Source of the DNA: Fragum whitleyi
Taxonomy: Eukaryota; Mollusca; Bivalvia; Cardiida; Cardiidae
DNA length: 64,000 nt
Direction: 5' to 3'
Assembly (NCBI GenBank): GCA_948146395.1
Contig: OX411548.1
Coordinates: 37,456,912-37,520,911, forward strand
Within the stretch, counting starts at the first letter, position 1, and every line of letters begins with the position of its first letter. Of this stretch, positions 48,101 through 58,727 are shown in pieces. The translations under genes and the position numbers were made by a program. The notes below the pieces were generated by a model that was not told where the DNA came from, ran no database searches, and was given only the letters and a program-made list of their open reading frames with translations.

Positions 48101-51100
48101 TTTTTCAGGGTCAAATTTGTGAGAAAAAACTTCTAACATTAGTCATAACTTTTGAATGGTAAGTGATAAGCCACATGATGATTGCCTGGGAGAATTTCCC
48201 TCTGTTGGTACAAAGTTCAAGGTCAACAGAATTTAAGGTCATTTTTCAAGATAAAATTCTTGAAAAAAAATGATAAAAATTAATGAAAATAGTGGGTCCC
48301 ATACAGGTATTATTGAAAATACTTATCATAAAAGTGCAATTATGAATTTAGCTGAAAAATTTGCCTTTGATTTTCATTTATTCAGTCAAGCAAGATGAGC
48401 AAAATAGGACCATCATGGTCCTCTTGTTTATTAGACTTTCATTAAACTACATTAATAATTTTTGCTGAAAAGTTCAAATATAGGACCAAATATAGGACCA
48501 TCATGGATGTATTGTATATTTTGTTTTGTATATGAATGATTGTACAATTTGTTTGGAATCTATTGTCTTATATAACAATATTTTAGTTAAATACATATAA
48601 ATGTAAAATGATTACAACAAAGTAATATTTCTATTGTCATGAAATCTTGATATGCATTTAGAAGTAGTTGTTTTTAGCTCGACTATTCGAAGAATAGGGG
48701 GCTATTCCAGTCACCCGGGCGTCGGCGTCAGTGTAGGCGTAATGCTTTGGTTAAGGTTTTACGTGCAAGTGTTTAAAACCTCTGTTTCTATTTAAGCTAT
48801 TGCTTTGAAACTTTGCACATGCTTCTGTGACCATAATATCAGCCTCTAGACAAAGATTTATTACTCTGGTGTTGTATTTAGTGGAATTTTAACCCTTTTT
48901 CGGACTTAGAAGTTCTTGGTTAAGTTTTTACGTGCAAAAGCCCCCTAGGACAAAAGCCCCCTGGGACAAAAGCCCCATGGACAAAAGCCCCATGGGACAA
49001 AAGCCCCATGCCCTTAACTGAAAAGTGGACAAAAGCCCCATGGTTTTGAAAATGTGGGTTTTTTTGTATTTTTGAAAAGTCTAAAAAAATGAATTTTTAT
49101 ATGAATTTGTCACTATTAATTTGCTAATTCTTTAAAGAAATGAATATTTTAGTCCCTTTGATGTAATGAAAATAAACATCTTTTATCTTATTTATTTTTT
49201 TTGGGGGGGGGGGGGGGATTCCCATGTGTATAAATATCTGTGGAAAGATAACTTGGAAAATATCCTTCATTTGGTTTTATATTTCATATTGAATTGTAAT
49301 AAAAAGTTTAATTGTAATAAAAAAAAAGATAGTAATAAAAAGGTCATAACAGGTGTGAAAAGACAAAGATATACTGTTTTTGTAATCAATTTTGTCAACA
49401 CCTTCCATATTGTTAACTACATGTATAGTTATACTTGTGTTCTCGAAGGTGTAAAATAAGTCAATAAAAATATTGATTATGCTTCAATGATGTCATGAAT
49501 GGAATAAAAGAAAAATTAAGGAATTAAATATTCAGGGTTCTCCTTATCAATGTACATTTCTTTGCTTGTCAGAATATCTTATAAAATTTTCTTATAATAA
49601 AATTAAAACAAAACTGATTTTGACTTGTTGGAAAGGGGACTTAAATGATGTTTTTTTATTGCTAAGAATTATAAATTCACCTTTAATAATGGTAAATAAA
49701 GCAAACAAACAAAAAGTGGATCCATTTATTTAGAAGATTCAGTAAAAAGTTATAGAAATGGAAATTTATATACCAGTATTTATTACATTGTGGGGCTTTT
49801 GTCCTAGGGGGCTTTTATCCTAGGGGGCTTTTGTCCCAAGGGGCTTTTGTCCAGGGGGCTTTTGTCCTAGGGGGCTTTTGTCCCAGGGGGCTTTTGTCCT
49901 ACACCCCTGTAATATCTCTATTTCTACTAAAGCTATTTCTTTGAAACTTTTGCACATGCTTCTTTGACCATAATATCAGCCTCTAGACAAAGATTCAATA
50001 CTCTGATATTGAATTAAGTGGAATTTTAAGCCTTTTGGGACTTATGTTAGTTGTATCTCTGTTACTAATAAAGCTGTTTTTGTGAAACTTTGCACATGCT
50101 TCTGTAACCATAATATCAGCCTCTAGACAAAGATTCTTCTCTCTTAACTTTTATTTGATAGAATTTCCAATGTCGATATTGATGTGCTGTTACTATCCAG
50201 CACTAGGAATAGTCAAGCTTTGTTGTCCTCCGACAGCTCTTGTTAAAAAAAAAAGAGATTGGTTATTTAAAAATTGATAAGTAAAGTTATAGCACAATCT
50301 TTCAGAATTGGTCATGGATTTCTCTAGAATGAAAAGTATGGACAAGAAAAAGAAGAAAGTTGTGGAAGAAGAAGAAAAGGTACTGTAATTCCTCTAATCA
50401 AAGCACCCTCCCTTATAGTAGCACTCCTACATTTTTTACTAAGAAAACCTACATCACATGCCAAAATATTTGGGAATTTTTGAGACTTTTTTCTCTAATT
50501 TGAGATGAATTTCCTCTAAACAATCATTTTTATGATTGTTTTGAGGAAATTAGCCTCAAATTAAGGGAAAAGGGCATAAAAGCCGTCAATTTTAATGATT
50601 TTTTTTCCATCTGAAAATGCATACTAAAAAAAAGCTCCCTGACATGTTATGTATAGCTCTCAGGCGCATTTATTAGGAGAAATATGTTAATATTAAAAGG
50701 ATAATGAATGAGAGGTCATTGAATACCAAATTCATTAAGGAGTCATCTATAAACAGATAAAAACGAGCCTGTGTGGAGTTTTTATCTATTTTAGATGACA
50801 AATTTTAATAAATTTGGTATTGAATGAGTGCAAATTTGATATCCTTTTTATAATATGACCAGAATTTGTGTGATCAAACGAAGAAATTAGGATATTTATT
50901 GATTCCAGTTATTCTGCAAAACATATAACAGCGATTGCTATATGACACCTGCTTATCTATATGACGTCATTTTCCCATAAAAAAAATAACGTTGCTATCC
51001 ATTTTTAACTTATTTGCATAGTTATTCCACTAGGGTAATGATATCTGTGTAAGATAATTCCAAGCCGTGATTCATTTGCAGGCTATCAAGAGAAAAAGAG

Positions 51101-54100
51101 CCCCAACAGCCTACACATTATGGTGTGGTTCTAACAGACCTAAAGTAGTAGCTGAAAACCCAGGAATAGGTAGGAATAAAGAGTTTATAGAAATATTACA
51201 AGTAATAGAGTTTACAGGTTAGTGTCCAGGCTAGTTATTTTAACTAGAAAAAGAAGATATTTCAATGGCTAAGCAGGAAACAGTTGTAACTGCCAAAATA
51301 TTTTTGGCAGTTACAAGTGTTTTCGCGCTGCTCCATAGATTTTCTGAGGAGGAACACATATTCTATATGAAGCAGGGATTGCCTCTAGCCCTGATAAGGA
51401 GAAAGAGAGAATTTTGGATGATTCCTTTGGCCCCACCTTGTGTACAATTAAATTTCTTCAGGATAAGTCACTGCAAACAGTATGCTATTCAGACTCTGGT
51501 AGTGGTAGGCTGACTAAACATAATATAAACCTCTTAACTTTTCATTTTAAGTTTGTGGACTTGTAATAGTTCCACAATGTTTTGGAAGTCATGAACTTTT
51601 TTGACAGAGGTTTCAAAATTTCATTAGGTAACCTCAGTTGACATTGTGAAAGATCATGAGCCCCAAAATGTTGGGTGCCTATTACTAGTCCACCACAACT
51701 TACAAAAGTTAAGTTACCAACCATGATATAGACATAATAGGATAATAGGGGATAATAACAGAATATTATTTTTAGCTGCACTGAACATTCGCCAGCAGAC
51801 TATTGTCATGGCCCTTTGTCCAATATGTGTCAGTGAAACCATCCATCTGTGTGCAAAATTTTCATTTTATCAACTTCTTCTCTGAAACTACTGGTCAGAA
51901 TTCAACTAAGTTTACAGAAATGGTACAAAGGACATGCTCTTTCAGGTTCCTTCTATGTATCCTGACCAGGTTGATAACTTAGGCGCTATGGTCTGTCAAG
52001 TCACCAAAAAAGGGCCCCCTTATGCCAAAATACAAAAAAAAATCTTCTCCTCTGAAATAACCAGTCAGATTTCAACCAAATTTCATTTAAATGATGCTTG
52101 GGACATGCTCTTTCAAAATTCTTCTTTTAATCCAGATCAGGCTGATAACATGGGTGTTACTGGCTGTTGAGTCACCAAAAAAAGGGCCCCTTTATGGTGA
52201 AATATAGAAAATCCTCTTCTTTGAGACTACTGGTCAGAATTCAAACAAATTTTACAGAAATGATACATAGGACATGCACTTTCAGATTCCTTCTTTTAAT
52301 TCTGATTGGGCTGATAACTTTGGTGCCACAGAATGTCTAGTCACCAAATAGGCCCTCCTTATGTCTAAATATAAAAAAAATCTTCTTCTCTGAAATAACC
52401 AGTCAGATTTCAACCAATTTCATAGGAAGGATGTTTGGACATGCTCTTTCAGTATTCTTCTTTTAATCCTGAATGGGCCGATAACTTGGGTGCCAATGGC
52501 TGTCTAGTCACCATAAAAGGGCATTCTTATGGCTTGTCTAAAGTAATTTCTTCTTTTCCAACAGTGTTTTTGTAGCAATTTACCCCCTAAATTGCCTAAA
52601 ATCAAAGATGATTTTCATGCAGGACCTGTCGTTATAGTGGAGAACCTGTAATATATTTAGCTAACAGGTCCTTCAGGCTGGTGGCAAAAAAATTAGTGTC
52701 AAACCCTTGATGGGCATGTAGAGCTACCTCTGTCTGTGTGTGAGTGCTTCTACATTTATGGATGATTTTCAAAATAACATAACACAATTGTTCCCATGGA
52801 TGTGTACGAATGTCATGCATAAAGTTTGTCAGGATACCCCAAAGGTCAAGGTCTAATCTGAAGGTGAAATTTGTCGAGGGTAAAAATCCAGTATTTGTTG
52901 GGGCATCTGTGTCTGTAAGGCATTTGTAGCTGTAATGAGCAATATATCCTTTTACAATTAATGTTTTTCTCCACATTGAACTTTAGGTCATATGATAAAA
53001 GTGTACAAAATCTTTTTTTTTTTCAGATTTTTCCACGATCAGTAAAACTTTAGGAGAGATGTGGTCATCCCTGCCAGAAAAAGAGAAGATGGTAAGCTTT
53101 TTAGCTTGGCTTGTTTTGGAGAAAATCTTAGGTTTTATGATTACCTTGGTGTCATTCAATTGACAATGGTATGACAACTTGGTCATATCTCTATTATTGT
53201 AATGGTATCTTCATGAAATTTGGCTTTTGTATTTACCATCACAAGAGTTTTCCAGGCTATCAAGGAGGATAACTCTTGAAGCAGTTTTGTAAGTGTTATG
53301 CCACTCTTTCCACTTACAATTTTTGCATTTTCCAGCTTCTGCAGCCGAGTGCTGCACCTGTAGGTGGTGCTCTTGTTAAGTATGTACATTAAGAGTTTCT
53401 CATAATAAATTGAAAGGTTAACCCTTTCCTGTCCAATCCCTGGTTTTTATGCCCCTAAGATTTTGCAATTGAGAAAATATTGTAGAAAAAGAGGAAATTG
53501 TTTGTGACAAACAATTTCTTCTTTTTCTACAAAATTTTCTACCCTACTGAATGGTTATTTTTCAAATTAAATCCACTTTAAATTTTCGTCTGCAAAACCT
53601 TTGAATTTGGACAGGTCCAAAATTTTGTTAAACAGGAAAGGGTTAAGTAAGTTTTTATTATGCCTCCACATCCATCAACATCATTTTGTTTTTGTTAAGA
53701 TTTTTTGTCTGTGACTTGCTTGTCTGCTAAAAGACTTTAATATAAGCCATAACTTTTGATTAGTAAGTGATATCAGGCTTCATATATTATAATAGTCCAT
53801 TGCTTGTGACAAGACTCCTGTTGTTACCAAGGTCAAGGGTTTTTTTTCAAGGACATTTATGTGTAAAATTAGTAAATTTTATGTAAGCCACAAGATCTAA
53901 ACGCTATTTCTGTAAAATGGCAGTGGAGCTCATATTGGTGTTAAAAAAACACATCTTGTTAGTCTTTGACATTCTGAAAATGGGATATTAATGTTTTGGC
54001 TTCCAAGGTCAGTCTTAACTAACTGAAAATAATGGGTTTTTAGCTCACCTGAGCACAACATGCTTAAGGGGAGCTTTAGGATCACCTTGAGTCCGTCATC

Positions 54101-57100
54101 GGACATGCTTCGTCTGTCGTCAACAATCTTAAAAACTTCTGCTTCTCCTGAACTAATGGGCAAATTTCAATAAAACTTTACCAGATTGTTCCTTGGGTGC
54201 CCCTTTTCAAATTTTTGATTGGCGCATAAATATGTTCTGGCAGTGCAAGGCTTATTTTTAGCCCAAAATCAATGAATGACATCTCCTAAACCACTGGGCT
54301 GATTTCAATGAAACTTTACCAGAATGTTCCATGGAAGACCCTTTTAGAGGGTTGTTTGTGAAATTTTCATTGACCTATGAATATTGGCATGACATGGAGG
54401 GGCTTACTAAGAGCCTTAAATCTTTGAACAACATCACCTCCTGAACCACAAGTTGATTTCAATGAAACTTTATTAGAATGCTCCATGGGTGACCCTTTAC
54501 AAAAATTGTTTGCAAAATTTTTATTGGCCCATAAATATTGGTGTAGCATGGCAGGGCTTATTTAGAGCCCAAAATCTTTGAATGACATCTCTTCCTGAAC
54601 CACTGGGCTGATTTTAATGGAATTTACCAGAATGTTCCAAGGATGACTCTTTTCGAAAATTGTTTGCAAAATAATGATAAGCCCATTAATATGGGTGTGG
54701 CATGATTGGGCTTATTTTGAGCCTGAAATCTTTGAACGACATCCCCTTCTGAATCACTGGGTTGATTTCAATGAAACTTTACCAGATTGTCCTTTGGTTG
54801 CCCTCCTCAAAAATTTTTTGCAAAATTTTGATTGGCCCTCTAATATGGACATGGCAGGATTGGGCCTATTTTGAGTCTTCTATGGGTGGGCAGGGTCTAT
54901 TATCACTTTCAATTCTTGAAATAATATCGCCTCTTCAACAATTAGGCAAATGTGAATGAAACTTTGGTAGAAAGTTACTTGACTCAGATCCACTGGACCA
55001 ATAAAGTTCAGGTGAGGGGTTTAGGGCCATTCTGTCCCTCTTTTTATATTACGGGTCTACTACCTGAAAGGCCAATGGCCCTCTATGTTTTTAGAAATTT
55101 CAGACTAATCCATACCGAAAGAGATTGTAAACCACTGTGAAAATGTTTGTTTTAAAAAAATCAAATTAGCTTTATTATACTGCAAAGAAAATTCTAGCAT
55201 TTTCATTGGTTAATGCTGACCTGACAAACATTGATAGCTACGGCCGCTCCGGTATTACCTCTAATGTTTCCTTAAGGCGCCTCGACGTGAACATAGACAA
55301 AAAATCGAAACGGTAATGGCAGCCATGTTTCTCTCGCTTCGCTGATAACACGACCCGAATATACACACTAGGATACAGTTGAAAAGGATGTCAGTTAATA
55401 ATGTGCAAATAAAAAATGATATAGGTGTCAATAAATACCTTAAATTTGTGCAAATCTGTCCATTTAAAGTGACAAGTTTCCCGCAGTTTCAGCCAACAAA
55501 CGTTTCGATATCACAATAGCGCAGAGTGTAGTAGTGTGACGTCACTTTATACATGTTTACTTTTCATAGGGGCGCATTAAGGGATATTGGTGGTTTAAAA
55601 GAAATCGGTTTATACGAACGCCTAAAATAGGCAAAAGACAGATATTTAGCCCTAAAACTTTGAAGTATAATAAATTCGTAATACGGTTTCTTGCCTGGGT
55701 ATATGACGATTTATTCCCGGCAGTAAAAATGATGTCAACCCTCGCCTACGGCTCGGGTGACATCATTTTTCCAGCCGGGAATAAATCGTCATATACCCCG
55801 GCAAGAAACCGTATAACTAATAATGTACTAGAATATATTTTGGTAAAAAAAAAGAGAAATTGCTAGCAATTTTCTTCTTTTCCACAATATTTCTCAAGTT
55901 TCCAATCTTACTGGTTAGAGACCATTGCTCGCCGAGTACCAGTTCTCGCCAACCACCCTGGTTCACAGTAAAGACAGAAAGGAAACCCTTCTTTATTACA
56001 AATATGTTGACAACAATTTCTTTTATTCAGATAATAATTTGTTGTACATGAATATTGTGTCTTTACTGTGAAAATGGTCTATTTTGGAGAACTGGTACTG
56101 GGCGAGAATTGGTCTCCAACCAGTAGGGTCCTAAAATTCATGGACTGTATGGGAAAAGGATAATTGGTAATTTCAACACCAGCTTACATCATTACTCAGA
56201 ACTTTTTCAAACACAAGTAAATAATTGAATTTTTGATGTGTCCATCAATATTCCTGTGTTCTGATTGGCTGAAAATTGGTTTTATCCTAATAAAAACAAT
56301 TTTTATTATGCAGCTGTTATGTAAGCTTCCACCAGAAGCCCGAAATGTTAGTTGTTTCCTACTAAAAACAAATATGAGAATGCAGCTGTTTTGTAAGCTT
56401 CTGCCAAAAGTAGTCCTGTTAGAAACCTGTTCCTTAACTTACAAATCTTTACTTTTTTACTACATGATATTAGATTATAAGATATGAAGATAATATTTTC
56501 TTGAGCATGTCTCATAAAAAAAAGAAAAGGAAAAGTTGTATAAAAAAAAAATAAGAATAAATAAATGATAAAAAAATAGACTATAGCAGGTATGAAGAGG
56601 TATGAAACTAAGAACCTAACCACACTGTATGAATACCCAATATGGATTTGTGCATGAGTGTGATTAGGCTTTAAGTTTAAGACCTCATTGAAATCAACAG
56701 ATACTCTCTTCAACTCTTAAATGTTTATTTTTTCAGTATTTATTCCTTTGTTTTCAATATTTCATTGTACATAGCTATGGAAAAGAAAAGCCAAGAAAGC
56801 AGCGGGGAAAGGATCTACACTGATAACAACTGGAAAAGGAGCAATACCTAAAGCTCCAGCACAACAAATTATACCTTCATCCAAACCAAGTAAAGAAATG
56901 TTACAAAGAGTTGCAATGGTACAGTCCACAGCTGCAGCTACTAGAACACAAAAAGCTCTGATAGACGATGTTAATGTACCATTGAAGGTAAGAAATGCAG
57001 GCCCATCAGGAAAACCTTTTAAACTTTTAATAACTCGGCTGTTTTTTAAGAAAACTTGAGGTAATGATATGTTGGCGTCATTCTGGTGGGTTTGGGGGTT

Positions 57101-58540
57101 GGTGTAGGCATTGGTTTGACAAACTTTTACTTTGGTTATATGTCTGTTGTTATTGAAGATATCTTCATGAAGCTTGGCATGTGTGTTCACCATCACAGGA
57201 GCTTTCCAGACTAAATAATACTTTCCTCACTAATAATACATGTTCATTTTAAATAAAATTTGCAGTTGTCAATTGAGTGCCCATCAAATTTATGGTTTTA
57301 TAAATAAAACAAGATGGGAACATTTTGTATATGAAAGTCAATATGTAGTATTTAAAGTTCATAAAACTGATTTTTTTAATTTTTTGATGAAGGGATTTGG
57401 AAAAGAACCAGTAGATGTGGCTGCTCATTTAAAGATAGTCGGAGAATCTCTCAGTATTATTGGAATGAAACTTCAGGAACATAGGGTATGTAGAAATAAT
57501 CACAGTCTTGATTATATAAAGATTTAGAAACATAGGGTTTGTGGAGCATGTCTCCTTCTCATCGTCAAGTATCTGTTGGCTAGTGATGGGCAGATTAATC
57601 GATTATAATCGATAATTAGTTGCTTTGGGCTTCTGGTTGTGATAATCAATTAAGAAATTTCATAATTGATTAATCAGTTTCCAACACATCAATAAAAGCC
57701 ATTAGATATTGATTTTTGAAATTGACATTACTTTGATGGCTCAACGTGAAACAGTTGTAACTACCTATATGTTAATAGGCAGTTACAACTGTCACAGGGA
57801 GCCATGAAGTTGGTAGAAAAATCTGCAGAAACAATCTCTAGGTCATAAACTTTCTATTCTTTAAAGGATGATACTGGGAGTGCTGTATTAGTTTCTGAGA
57901 AAACAATTGTACAATTAATCATTAGTTGATGTACTTTTCCAGCTAAAAAATGATTATCGTTTGTAAATTGAAACCGATTGCCCAACACTACTGTTGGCAA
58001 ACTGTCACCTTCTGTCATAATGGTAGTACATCACTAGAGCTGGGACGAGTATCCTTGCCCGGCTTGTAAATCATTACCGGTTACCTGACTATTGTATAAG
58101 CATGTATGTATCTTTGGGGATCAATTTCAGAAAAAATATTGAAGACTGTTAAAAACAGACTTCAATTCTGTTCTGTAGTTGATATCCAGATGGTCCTACG
58201 GACTGAAATCCAATAGTTTGATGGTCCTGGTTACTTATTTGCAAGTCATAGGAAACCATGCGGGACTTTGTATCTTTGAACTCCATTTATAGAAATTTTG
58301 AGTTCGCCTAAATATTCAGCTGATAAGACAAATTGTAATGGATTAATATTTCATATACATTTTGACTTTCAGGGTTTGATAGCTGTTCAAGGAAGTTTGT
58401 CTGTGTTACTAGACTCCATGTTGTGTGCTGTTGCCCCGTTGATGTGTTTGACCTCCATATTACCAGAGACAGACGGGCTACCAGAACATGTTCATATGAA
58501 AAACTTGGATAATATTGCCTATATCATGCCGGGACTTTAG
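35884..58540 (+). CDS. HMGXB4: HMGXB4, HMG box-containing protein 4 (gene span)
   Basis: Eight coding exons (35884-36149, 46491-47526, 50306-50379, 51082-51169, 53027-53091, 56775-56987, 57393-57485, 58373-58540) join without a phase error to 667 codons before the stop, against about 600 residues in the human protein. Residues about 462-525 form the HMG box ([12 protein letters not shown] ... [22 protein letters not shown] ... LWKRKAKK). Residues 582-667 are the family's conserved C-terminal domain ([16 protein letters not shown] ... [13 protein letters not shown] ... [11 protein letters not shown]). The middle is low-complexity, rich in K, S, P and E. HMGXB4 is a nuclear DNA-binding protein, linked in vertebrates to Wnt signalling and chromatin remodelling. 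The start codon lies upstream or is completed by splicing (xTG at 35884). Introns are swollen by transposons. Confidence 0.9.
37724..40780 (+). mobile_element. 3-kb element with 17-unit tandem array
   Basis: Begins ATCCCCCGCC and, near the right end, has GGCGGGGGAT; the outer right end is a small stem plus CTTGTT. A (CCGT)n tract follows the left end. Then come about 17 units of roughly 168-170 bp, each with TTTCTTGAAAACTATAGACC, TTTCAATGAAACTTGGCACA and GTTACTGCCCCTGACTG. The matching empty site is in copy A near 32540-32550. Non-coding. Confidence 0.75.
37823..40700. repeat. Satellite-like array, ~169-bp units, higher order
   Basis: Unit starts (ATTTCTTGAAAA) fall near 37825, 37995, 38163, 38334, 38502, 38668, 38838, 39006, 39238, 39410, 39579, 39748, 39976, 40146, 40313, 40480 and 40653. 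Two units are lengthened to about 230 bp by the same chimeric junction (GAGTTACTACAATGAGG) at about 39118 and 39858, 740 bp apart, showing duplication of multi-unit blocks. Confidence 0.8.
41796..42827 (+). mobile_element. Nested Helitron-like AGCTCCACTGG element
   Basis: Second copy of the family at 26583-27609, with the same start, ~170-bp modules and 3' hairpin plus CTAG. Confidence 0.7.
43008..44597 (+). mobile_element. Nested Helitron-like AGCTCACC element, 8 modules
   Basis: Start TTTTTAGCTCACCTGAGCAC, (CCGT)n tract, about eight modules of 154-180 bp beginning TCTCCTCCTAAACCACTGGG near 43150, 43312, 43486, 43640, 43814, 43993, 44160 and 44333, and end GGACCATCATGGTCCTCTTGTT. Short open frames here repeat the module in translation and are not genes. 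Confidence 0.7.
45698..45713. repeat. Poly-G run
   Basis: A tract of sixteen or so guanines. The exact length is unreliable in sequencing. Confidence 0.7.
45953..46490. other. HMGXB4 intron 3' part, nothing recognised
   Basis: AT-rich intron sequence leading to a polypyrimidine tract before 46491. Confidence 0.4.
46491..47526 (+). CDS. HMGXB4: HMGXB4 large disordered exon
   Basis: Acceptor TTTATTTAAG; begins [16 protein letters not shown] in phase 0. It encodes about 345 residues of low-complexity K/S/P/E-rich sequence with basic clusters ([22 protein letters not shown]) and acidic blocks. Donor TCTG|GTTAGT leaves phase 1. Confidence 0.85.
47866..48428 (+). mobile_element. Helitron-like AGCTCGACTG element
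   Basis: Starts TTTTTAGCTCGACTGTTTCC, has two modules with TAACTTTTGAATGGTAAGTG and ends GGACCATCATGGTCCTCTTGTT. Intronic in HMGXB4. Confidence 0.6.
48676..50244 (+). mobile_element. AGCTCGACTATTCGAAG element split by FB2
   Basis: Starts TTTTTAGCTCGACTATTCGA and ends CCGACAGCTCTTGTT. Modules with GAAACTTTGCACATGCTTCTGT and ACCATAATATCAGCCTCTAG occur on both sides of the foldback element, so FB2 is the younger insertion. Confidence 0.65.
48930..49906. mobile_element. Foldback element FB2, arms of GGGGCTTTTGTCC units
   Basis: Left arm: about six units GGACAAAAGCCCC (including 48948, 48964, 48979, 48995 and 49027). Right arm: seven units GGGGCTTTTGTCC near 49792, 49807, 49823, 49839, 49854, 49870 and 49886. 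Unit period is 15-16 bp. The interior is AT-rich with a poly-G run at 49203. No coding frame. Confidence 0.75.
50306..50379 (+). CDS. HMGXB4: HMGXB4 short basic exon
   Basis: Acceptor TCTTTCAG; completes a Glu codon and reads [17 protein letters not shown] followed by VVEEEEK. Donor AAG|GTACTG in phase 0. The length of 74 nt fits the phases of both neighbours. Confidence 0.8.
50484..50582. mobile_element. Hairpin MITE in HMGXB4 intron
   Basis: Arms of about 45 bases (centre AACAATCATTTTTATGATTGTT) pair with few mismatches. About 100 bp in all, 100 bp after an HMGXB4 exon. Confidence 0.7.
50717..50826. mobile_element. Second hairpin MITE in the same intron
   Basis: Arms ATTGAATACCAAATT...GATAAAAAC and its complement leave a short GAGCCTGTGTGGA centre. 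Confidence 0.7.
51082..51169 (+). CDS. HMGXB4: HMGXB4 exon, first part of HMG box
   Basis: Acceptor [24 protein letters not shown], then [11 protein letters not shown], helix 1 and start of helix 2 of the HMG box. Donor AG|GTAGGA in phase 1. Confidence 0.9.
51259..51341. repeat. AACAGTTGTAACTGCC hairpin, copy 1
   Basis: Stem AACAGTTGTAACTGCCAAAA / TTTTGGCAGTTACAAGTGTT. First of five copies in the 3' part of HMGXB4 and beyond (57732, 58586, 58728, 60436). Confidence 0.7.
51553..51705. mobile_element. Hairpin MITE, GTGGAC..GTAATAG ends, copy 2
   Basis: Related to 14608-14765: shared GTAATAGTTCC, CACAATGTT, TCATGA and GAGGTTTC blocks, arranged as an imperfect inverted repeat. Confidence 0.55.
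51774..52565 (+). mobile_element. Helitron-like AGCTGCACTG element, ~170-bp modules
   Basis: Starts TTTTTAGCTGCACTGAACATTC. Four modules beginning CTTCTTCTCTGAAA near 51885, 52041, 52211 and 52381, each with GATTTCAACCAAATTTCA and GACATGCTCTTTCA. The right end is unclear. Confidence 0.55.
53027..53091 (+). CDS. HMGXB4: HMGXB4 exon, middle of HMG box
   Basis: Acceptor TTTTTTTCAG; completes Asp and reads [20 protein letters not shown] and M. The W and LPEKEK positions are typical HMG-box landmarks. Donor ATG|GTAAGC in phase 0; a Helitron-like insertion starts about ten bases after the donor. Confidence 0.9.
53103..53377 (+). mobile_element. Short Helitron-like element abutting an exon
   Basis: Starts TTTTTAGCTTGGCTTG ten bases after the HMGXB4 exon that ends at 53091 and ends GTAGGTGGTGCTCTTGTT. 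About 275 bp, no modules. Confidence 0.5.
53418..53646. mobile_element. TTAA-flanked MITE with central hairpin, copy 3
   Basis: 229 bp, ends TTAACCCTTTCCTGT and ACAGGAAAGGGTTAA (a perfect inverted pair), central stem AAATTGTTTGT/ACAAACAATTT with GAAGAAA-type flanks. Confidence 0.8.
54042..55045 (+). mobile_element. Helitron-like AGCTCACC element, ~140-bp modules
   Basis: Starts TTTTTAGCTCACCTGAGCAC. Modules with CTGAACCACTGGGCTGATTT and TTTGATTGGCCCATAAATAT recur at about 54145, 54285, 54440, 54595 and 54745. Ends near GGCCATTCTGTCCCTCTTTTT. Closest to the remnant at 33130-34348. Confidence 0.6.
55681..55814. mobile_element. 134-bp hairpin MITE
   Basis: Arms from ATACGGTTTCTTGCC to GATGTCA pair nearly perfectly over about 57 bases; the centre is rich in CG. 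In an HMGXB4 intron. Confidence 0.8.
55909..56124. mobile_element. 216-bp MITE with ~65-bp inverted arms
   Basis: Left arm TACTGGTTAGAGACCATTGC ... TTCACAGTAAAGACA and right arm TGTCTTTACTGTGAA ... GAATTGGTCTCCAACCAGTA are complementary with a few mismatches. Confidence 0.75.
56775..56987 (+). CDS. HMGXB4: HMGXB4 exon, end of HMG box and linker
   Basis: Acceptor [21 protein letters not shown] closes the HMG box, followed by a linker with [15 protein letters not shown]. 71 codons, donor AAG|GTAAGA in phase 0. Confidence 0.88.
57393..57485 (+). CDS. HMGXB4: HMGXB4 exon, C-terminal domain part 1
   Basis: Acceptor [24 protein letters not shown] then [14 protein letters not shown]. Matches the conserved domain before the final exon of vertebrate HMGXB4. 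Donor AGG|GTATGT. Confidence 0.9.
57732..57808. repeat. AACAGTTGTAACTGCC hairpin, copy 2
   Basis: Arms GAAACAGTTGTAACTACCTA and TAGGCAGTTACAACTGT; outer GGCTCA / GAGCC also pair partly. Confidence 0.7.
58373..58540 (+). CDS. HMGXB4: HMGXB4 last exon, C-terminal domain part 2
   Basis: Acceptor [26 protein letters not shown] onward to IAYIMPGL and TAG. The final residues are the same as in vertebrate HMGXB4, which anchors the gene identity. No clear AATAAA was found in the next kilobase. Confidence 0.93.
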   Translation, partial: GLIAVQGSLSVLLDSMLCAVAPLMCLTSILPETDGLPEHVHMKNLDNIAYIMPGL

Positions 58541-58585
58541 TGCTTTGTGAAGCTTTGAAGGGTATCAAGGATGTGTTCATACTAT

Positions 58586-58672
58586 GTATTGAGGGCTCAG
58601 CTTAAAACTGTTGTAAGTGCCTAAATATTTATAGGCACTTGCAATAGTATGGTACTGAGCCTCCTCAATATT
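58586..58672. repeat. AACAGTTGTAACTGCC hairpin, copy 3
   Basis: Arms TGTTGTAAGTGCCTA and TAGGCACTTGCAATA, with outer GAGGGCTCAG / CTGAGCCTC. Lies in the proposed 3' untranslated region of HMGXB4. Confidence 0.7.
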
Positions 58673-58727
58673 TGATCAGCTAACATAATTGCAAATACAT
58701 TTTCATACCACAATTCCAAATGAGAGC

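Noticed and set aside
49166..49459. 97-codon frame inside FB2
   Set aside because: AT-rich, asparagine- and lysine-rich random composition with a poly-G run; no protein features.
54674..54959. Frames with [12 protein letters not shown] and [11 protein letters not shown]
   Set aside because: The same text recurs in translation of each Helitron-like module in several places; module repeats, not a gene.
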